Source: Candidatus Thorarchaeota archaeon MP11T_1
Lineage (GTDB): Archaea > Asgardarchaeota > Thorarchaeia > Thorarchaeales > Thorarchaeaceae
NCBI GenBank assembly: GCA_002825515.1
Contig: PJET01000159.1
Location: 1-10,570 of the forward strand
DNA length: 10,570 nucleotides
Direction: 5' to 3'
Shown here: piece after piece, positions 6,107 through 10,570 of the stretch
Layout: each line of letters begins with the position of its first letter
Numbering within the stretch: the stretch's first letter is position 1
Position numbers and translations under genes: made by a program
Notes under the pieces: model-generated
What the model saw: only the letters and a program-made list of their open reading frames with translations
Database searches by the model: none
What the model was told of the DNA's origin: nothing

Positions 6107-6958
6107 TCATGCTGCTTTTGTTTCAGCTTTTCCTTCGAGGATTGCCCTGCGGATAATTGTAATGAGCCTATCTCTGTATGATATGTCGATAGCTACAAGT
6201 TCGTAGGTTGGAATTCCAAGAATTTGACCAACCCTTTCAGGTGTTAATGCTGTAGGTAGATCTTGTTTATTCGCGATGCCTATGACTTTTGCATCAGGAA
6301 CTTCATCTTTAACAAGAGTTACAAGCTTCTTGCTCCTTAGTACGTTCTCTAAAGTACTGTCAGTAACTATTATTACAACTTGAGCATTAGCAATCATTTT
6401 TGCCCATAAGATACTAAACCGTGATTGTCCGGCTAAATCCCAGAGAACTATGTTTGCATTCTCTACCTCTTCAGGTAGTTTTTTGATTGATACACCTATT
6501 GTTGGATCGTGGACGAGTGGAAGGGTTTCTCCTCTTAGAAGATGTAGAGTAGTAGTTTTTCCAACTCCTGCAAACCCAAGGATAGCAACCTTAACCATAG
6601 TGACTGCAATCTCATCAACTTTCTCGTCAAAGCCATCTAGCGGTTGATTTGCATGAGCTAGGTTGGCAAAATCACGCATAAATGAATCAACTAATTGACC
6701 CATCTTTTCTTCAATCTGGGTTGCATCATCTGCTTTGTCAGCGACAAACATGAAAGTGAAACCATCTCTCTGGGCGAAAAATATACGTGAAATTGCTACA
6801 TTCATGAACTCTGTCTTCTCTTCAAGATCTACAGTTCTTAAGAAATGAGTGAGATTGACCAGAAACTCAACTAGGTCTGCTTTTGACTCACTCTTGGCAT
6901 AATCTTTAGAATAGAGCATGTTTCCTTGCTCACCAAGTACATAGACGCTTCTGATCAT
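6107..6958 (-). CDS. Arf-like small GTPase with an N-terminal longin-like domain
   Basis: Residues 1-100 look like a longin (sigma-adaptin/SNARE-type) fold: MIRSVYVLGEQGNMLYSKDY makes the first beta hairpin, then a helix, then FMNVAISRIFFAQRDGFTFM. Residues 121-272 are a small GTPase of Arf/Ras type with all main boxes: P-loop GFAGVGKT (128-135), switch Thr T153 in DPTIG, DLAGQ (174-178) with the catalytic Gln, and NKQD (230-233). G5 is weak (AIDIS in place of the usual SA). The GTPase would switch between GDP and GTP forms; the longin part could bind a partner in place of the lipidated helix of Arf, since there is no Gly-2 and no C-terminal Cys. GGTGA lies 6 nt before the ATG. The ATG overlaps the previous stop (ATGA), which implies translational coupling to the winged-helix protein. 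Confidence 0.9.
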   Translation of the reverse strand: MIRSVYVLGEQGNMLYSKDYAKSESKADLVEFLVNLTHFLRTVDLEEKTEFMNVAISRIFFAQRDGFTFMFVADKADDATQIEEKMGQLVDSFMRDFANLAHANQPLDGFDEKVDEIAVTMVKVAILGFAGVGKTTTLHLLRGETLPLVHDPTIGVSIKKLPEEVENANIVLWDLAGQSRFSILWAKMIANAQVVIIVTDSTLENVLRSKKLVTLVKDEVPDAKVIGIANKQDLPTALTPERVGQILGIPTYELVAIDISYRDRLITIIRRAILEGKAETKAA

Positions 6959-8100
6959 TCCGGTTCACCACAATTTTGAATCAAGAGTTCAAGATGTCTG
7001 CGTGCAATTTGCGGTGTTATTTCTTTCTCTGATACCTTCTTCTTAATCATTGGTAGGATGTATTCAGGTATAAAGGATTCAATTCTGGGATTTGTTAAGA
7101 GTGCCCAGAGATCTTCATCCTCAAAATGGACCACAACCTTTTCTGATTCTAAAGACCAAAGAACTTTCCTCACAATAGATTCAGGAAGAGCGGTCTTCAA
7201 AGATACCTCGGACGCTGATAGTGGTTCTGCTCTCAATGAATCAAGAACCATGTAATTTAAGCTATCTGCCAAAAGACGAGAGATTTTCTCTCTATCTTCA
7301 AGAATTGGTGAGTTTGGATCACTAATTGGAACTGTTGGGTTATACCCCCTATTAGGTGGAGGCGGTGAAAAGAAAGCGGTTACATATTCTTTGTATTTTT
7401 CTTCGATGCTTGGAATTGAATGAGTAGCTCTCTTCAGCGATTCTATGGGAGGCGCACGGTAACCAAAGACATCTTTCACCAAAAATACCATCTCTGAAGT
7501 TTTTCCGACTAGTTCAACTTTGACCACGCCTGAGTTCATTAGAGGGGCCATTGCTTCGCGAAGGTCTACCTCATCTTGAACTTGATTCTTTAGCCAAATT
7601 GATAGTTTTGCAGCCTTCTCAACACCTTCATTTTGCATACGTTCAAGTAAAAGCGCTGATGATGGCGTGAGAAAGATGGAAGCAAGTCGTTGTTCCTCCT
7701 TGGTTTTCTCCAAGATGCTCCCAGCTTTTACTATTTCTTCCAGATTTACGGATTCTGCATCTTCATTCATTAAAGCTAGAATGAGTCGTCCTGATCCTGC
7801 TAGTCCTTCGTCTACTAAATCGAAATCCTCCTCTGCTCCTAGGATTGTGCAGACCATCCATTTTGGATATTCTGGTGAGCTGAAAATTGCTATTCTCAAC
7901 CCTTCAATTTCAGCCAGATTCAGTTCATCTTTATTGTCTTTTTGCTGCTCGTAGAATATCAAATTCAAAACTTTCTCATTGAGAGTTAGCGATGATGGGT
8001 ATCTTTGTTTAACTAGGAATCCTTGATAGTCATCAAGGTGAACCACAAATGTTGCTTCTGGCATATGCCGTCCCACTCTATGGAGTTGTAATATTGACAT
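6955..8100 (-). CDS. Unknown protein with possible longin-like N-terminus and two winged helices
   Basis: A 381-residue soluble protein. Residues 15-125 alternate strands and helices (ATFVVHLDDYQGFLV, LRIAIFSSPEYPKWMVCTIL, GRLILALM) in an order that recalls longin or roadblock folds. Residues 140-215 fit a winged helix (LREAMAPLMNSGVVKVE then SEMVFLVKDVFGY). Residues 243-268 are a Pro-rich loop (FFSPPPPN). Residues 278-335 form a second winged helix (LSASEVSLKTALPESIVRKV, then VVVHFEDEDLWALL). The start at 8100 has GAGG 11 nt upstream; M13 is an alternative. It follows the zinc-protein gene by 24 nt and overlaps the GTPase start by 4 nt, so the products are likely partners. It could regulate the GTPase or bind nucleic acid. 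I do not recognise the family. Confidence 0.8.
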   Translation of the reverse strand: MSILQLHRVGRHMPEATFVVHLDDYQGFLVKQRYPSSLTLNEKVLNLIFYEQQKDNKDELNLAEIEGLRIAIFSSPEYPKWMVCTILGAEEDFDLVDEGLAGSGRLILALMNEDAESVNLEEIVKAGSILEKTKEEQRLASIFLTPSSALLLERMQNEGVEKAAKLSIWLKNQVQDEVDLREAMAPLMNSGVVKVELVGKTSEMVFLVKDVFGYRAPPIESLKRATHSIPSIEEKYKEYVTAFFSPPPPNRGYNPTVPISDPNSPILEDREKISRLLADSLNYMVLDSLRAEPLSASEVSLKTALPESIVRKVLWSLESEKVVVHFEDEDLWALLTNPRIESFIPEYILPMIKKKVSEKEITPQIARRHLELLIQNCGEPE

Positions 8101-8124
8101 AAATGTTTGACCCTCATGTAATGC

Positions 8125-8526
8125 CTAGGGTTTGTGTGAGTGAAATGTCCGAGATTTTCGTTCTTTCTCAAGATGAATCAGACAAGTTATTTCCCCATTT
8201 GGTCCTAGAATCCAACAATTCTCGCAAACAATTTTTTGACACTCAATACATGTTCCCAGATGTTGGTTAAAATTCACAAACCGTGTTGAGTTGAAACCCA
8301 AGCTATGTGGTTCACAAAATACTCTGTCACATTGAGTACATACAGCATACTTTTCTCTTCCACAAATATTGCACTCTTGATTAGTACACTCATCTGCATT
8401 ATCTTCTTCCTGAGTAGTTCCTCCAAGAATGTACTCCTGACATCTTGGATTCTTACATGACCCAACACCTTTGTATTCTCCACAGGATTGGCATATTGGA
8501 AGCAGTAAAGGATCATCCCTTGTCAT
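8125..8526 (-). CDS. Cys-rich zinc-binding protein, unknown function
   Basis: In 133 residues there are 15 Cys, mostly in pairs that suit zinc: C12/C15 with C24/C29, C47 with C52/C55, C63/C66 with C71 and H74, and C93/C96 with C101/C104, C115 and H118. The pieces CTQCDRVFCEPH and CIECQKIVCENC look like treble-clef or B-box/AN1-type fingers, each able to hold one zinc. A leading role in protein or RNA binding is likely, but no enzyme motif is present and a RING-type ligase role is only a thought. The ribosome site GGAG lies 7 nt before the ATG. It is the first gene of the operon with the winged-helix protein and the GTPase. Confidence 0.82.
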   Translation of the reverse strand: MTRDDPLLLPICQSCGEYKGVGSCKNPRCQEYILGGTTQEEDNADECTNQECNICGREKYAVCTQCDRVFCEPHSLGFNSTRFVNFNQHLGTCIECQKIVCENCWILGPNGEITCLIHLEKERKSRTFHSHKP

Positions 8527-8550
8527 TTTCAGGCTCCTCGATTTGTGATA

Positions 8551-8560
8551 TTTTATAATA
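8551..8560. promoter_or_regulatory. Shared TATA-like box region between divergent genes
   Basis: The bases TTTTATAATA on the plus strand read TATTATAAAA on the minus strand. Plus-strand initiation about 25 nt on would be near 8582, ahead of the start at 8600; minus-strand initiation would be near 8530, just before ATG 8526. One AT-rich box in a 73-nt gap may serve both directions, which would tie the two transcripts together. Confidence 0.4.
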
Positions 8561-8599
8561 CAGCGCGCTCAAAACCTAATTGTCTCTCCATAAGAAAGT

Positions 8600-10570
8600 A
8601 TGAAAAGCATTCCCATGACTTCAACAATAGGAATCACGATGAACCTTGACCGTTGGAACCTCATTGTACCCTCAACAGCTACGAGGAGACTCCAGTTAGC
8701 AGGCGGTCAACCCATGGAACAATCCGTACCTGAGGATTATGTTCTAGCAGGTATGGTTCTACGTGCTATAGAAAGACGTGAAAGCCGTGAACTTGAATTT
8801 ATCTTAAAATGCTACCTGCCTGTTGAAATCGTTGAATCTCCATTTCCGAATAGGAGTTATCTGGTTGAGCTTCTTGGTCTCACAAGCGAGTCTGTTATAA
8901 AACATAGAAGTCTCACTACTGAGTCAATTGTTGAGAAGCTCGAATCGAGTATCGATTCTGAAACACTGCTGAAATCTGTTAAGGATGCTCGCGAAATAGT
9001 TGAATTATTGCGGACTACTGAACGATTCACGATTCTAGGGCTAATGAGTGGATTAATGGCTCGAGGAATTGCTCAGATACTTGAAAGGCCTCTTAGAAAC
9101 CAAGTTGAAGACTTTGAAGTACTTCTTACAGGTATTCTAAAGGAGAAAGAATTTCAAAAATCCATCGATATTCTACAAGAAACAGCAACAACATTGAATT
9201 CAGTAGAAGATATCGTGTCCTCTCTTATAGAAAAGATAGACGCTAAGGTTGAGTCTGTTGTAGAACGGGGTGAAGCAGAATCTGCTCCAGTTCTATCGAG
9301 ATTGGATTTACGGATTGAATCACTGCAGCACCAAATCGAAAATTTGGAGTCAGAATTGGCTAAAATTTCGGCATCAACATCAAATACAAAGCAGGAGCGA
9401 CTTGCAGAACTAATGAAGATACTATCAGCCAGAAAGGCTGCTCTTGAACGAGATGTGTCAAGGAGAAATGATATTCTCTCCAATATCCAGGGAATCTCAA
9501 GAAACCTTCTCATCGAAAGAGATAATCTTACTGCTGAATTTCAAGCTGCTAAAATGACACTGAATGACCAACTCACCTCTATTATCGATATGTCTGTTCC
9601 CATATCACCAGTGAATGCTGGAGAAAAAGGCGCACTTATTCTACTGCCAATTTTCCTCGCTGGCTTCTCCAAAAAAGGGCAACTCCATATTGAAGTTTAT
9701 CCAATCTCTCAACTTGTCACGAATGGTGAAAAGGTGAGTCGCAGACGTGATTTTGTTGATGGATTCTCGAGCCCCTCTCGAGCAATAGATGCCATAACTT
9801 CACTATTGAGTGAGAGGGCTAACAATGATGTTGCGTTGAGGAAGTTCATACGAGAGTCCTCTCAAAATTTTAATGTACTTGCAGTAAAAGAGTCCAGAAC
9901 TCTAATTCTCGAGGGTGCGGATTCACTACTAGGTGACGGACTTGTTAAGCGTCCAATAATAGAAGAATTAAGATCTATCCTATCAGGTTTCCCCGAAGTT
10001 AAAATTAAGGCTCGCTTGAAACGTCGCGTGACTCCACTTGTTGTTGATGGAACTCTGTGTCGTGTACGTTTTCATATTCAGGATGAAGCTGGCCGACCAG
10101 TTGAAGGTGCTGAGCTTGAACTTGGAGCAATCTCTGCAAAATCTGATGCCAAAGGAATAATCGTTGTTTCCATACCTATGAGTAGTTATGATGGAGTTGT
10201 TCGTGCAGTAGGGTATTTTGATAAACCTGTTGAGTTTACGCTTGAATCAACAAGTGATGCAGCAATACCGATTATGCTAAATTCACTTTCACATGAAGAG
10301 CAACTAGCAGCTAGATTGGATGAATTAGTTGATCGATCAAGACGTTTAGATATGATTCGAGAGCGATTATGGGCGGCTTTTGAAACTCAAGGGAGTACCT
10401 TGCTAAGCATCCCTGCATATAGGTCTGCACTTTTTGAGCTTCTGACAGAATTAGGCTATGAACCCGAATCATGGATTGTAGAGGCAAAGAAGCAATCTGG
10501 TATGGTCAAAAGACTTCTGAAGCGAGATAATAGGACTGATGGACTTCGACGTGATATCCTTAGAATGGCA
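8600..10570 (+). CDS. Large coiled-coil protein with a carboxypeptidase-regulatory-like beta domain, 3' truncated
   Basis: The frame is open for 657 codons and runs off the window. The N-terminal 230 residues are helical. Residues 235-320 are a long coiled coil (LDLRIESLQHQIENLESEL onward). A mixed region has hydrophobic strands at 344-356 (GALILLPIFLAGF). Residues 478-560 look like a carboxypeptidase-regulatory/CNA-B-type beta sandwich: VRFHIQDEAGRPVEGAELEL, then AKSDAKGIIVVSIP, ending in VEFTLEST. The rest is helical. There is no signal peptide, so this fold, usually extracellular, would be in the cytosol. Start choices are ATG 8600, 8615 and 8639; AGGA at 8629-8632 favours 8639, while 8600 gives the longest product. 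The function is unknown. It diverges from the zinc-protein/GTPase operon and may belong to the same module. Confidence 0.8.
   Translation, partial: MKSIPMTSTIGITMNLDRWNLIVPSTATRRLQLAGGQPMEQSVPEDYVLAGMVLRAIERRESRELEFILKCYLPVEIVESPFPNRSYLVELLGLTSESVIKHRSLTTESIVEKLESSIDSETLLKSVKDAREIVELLRTTERFTILGLMSGLMARGIAQILERPLRNQVEDFEVLLTGILKEKEFQKSIDILQETATTLNSVEDIVSSLIEKIDAKVESVVERGEAESAPVLSRLDLRIESLQHQIENLESELAKISASTSNTKQERLAELMKILSARKAALERDVSRRNDILSNIQGISRNLLIERDNLTAEFQAAKMTLNDQLTSIIDMSVPISPVNAGEKGALILLPIFLAGFSKKGQLHIEVYPISQLVTNGEKVSRRRDFVDGFSSPSRAIDAITSLLSERANNDVALRKFIRESSQNFNVLAVKESRTLILEGADSLLGDGLVKRPIIEELRSILSGFPEVKIKARLKRRVTPLVVDGTLCRVRFHIQDEAGRPVEGAELELGAISAKSDAKGIIVVSIPMSSYDGVVRAVGYFDKPVEFTLESTSDAAIPIMLNSLSHEEQLAARLDELVDRSRRLDMIRERLWAAFETQGSTLLSIPAYRSALFELLTELGYEPESWIVEAKKQSGMVKRLLKRDNRTDGLRRDILRMA

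Noticed and set aside
9154..9513. Minus-strand frame inside the large coiled-coil gene
   Set aside because: It lies opposite the long plus-strand frame, has no ribosome site, and its Ser/Phe-rich product looks like antisense of a Glu/Lys/Arg-rich coiled coil.

Overview
The window reads as chromosomal DNA of an archaeon, most likely an Asgard archaeon (Thorarchaeota-like is my guess, from gene style only). The support is a eS25-like winged-helix protein, an Arf-type small GTPase fused to a longin-like domain, an archaeal-type sugar-phosphate nucleotidylyltransferase, a free-standing AlaX editing protein, archaeal TATA-like boxes, and GAGG/GGTGA ribosome-binding sites. No tRNA, rRNA, CRISPR array, insertion sequence or phage gene was seen.

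Layout. (1) Bases 1-3557, plus strand, housekeeping: the 3' part of an M20 (ArgE/DapE-type) metallohydrolase, a small membrane-anchored protein of unknown function, AlaX, and a GlmU-like nucleotidylyltransferase with a left-handed beta-helix domain. (2) Bases 3574-4236, minus strand: a HExxH putative metalloprotease, convergent with the previous gene across a 10-bp inverted repeat. (3) About 4351-5268, plus strand: an eS25-like winged-helix protein with a lysine-rich tail made of five 24-residue repeats. It has no ATG, GTG or TTG start in a sensible place. (4) Bases 5434-8526, minus strand: a Cys-rich zinc-binding protein, a protein with a possible longin-like N-terminus plus two winged helices, and the longin-Arf GTPase form a tight operon (24-nt gap, then an ATGA overlap). 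A coiled-coil/Pro-rich/SHOCT-like protein follows with its own promoter. (5) From 8600 to the window end, plus strand: a large open frame (657 codons, no stop) for a coiled-coil protein with a carboxypeptidase-regulatory-like beta domain, divergent from the zinc-protein operon.

The part most likely to be an undescribed system is region 4 plus the divergent gene in region 5. It is centred on a GTPase fused to a trafficking-type domain and translationally coupled to a winged-helix partner, in a setting of zinc-binding and coiled-coil proteins. The eS25-like gene is the second point of interest, for its histone-H1-like repeat tail and its missing canonical start codon. All domain calls are by eye from motifs and were not tested by any search.
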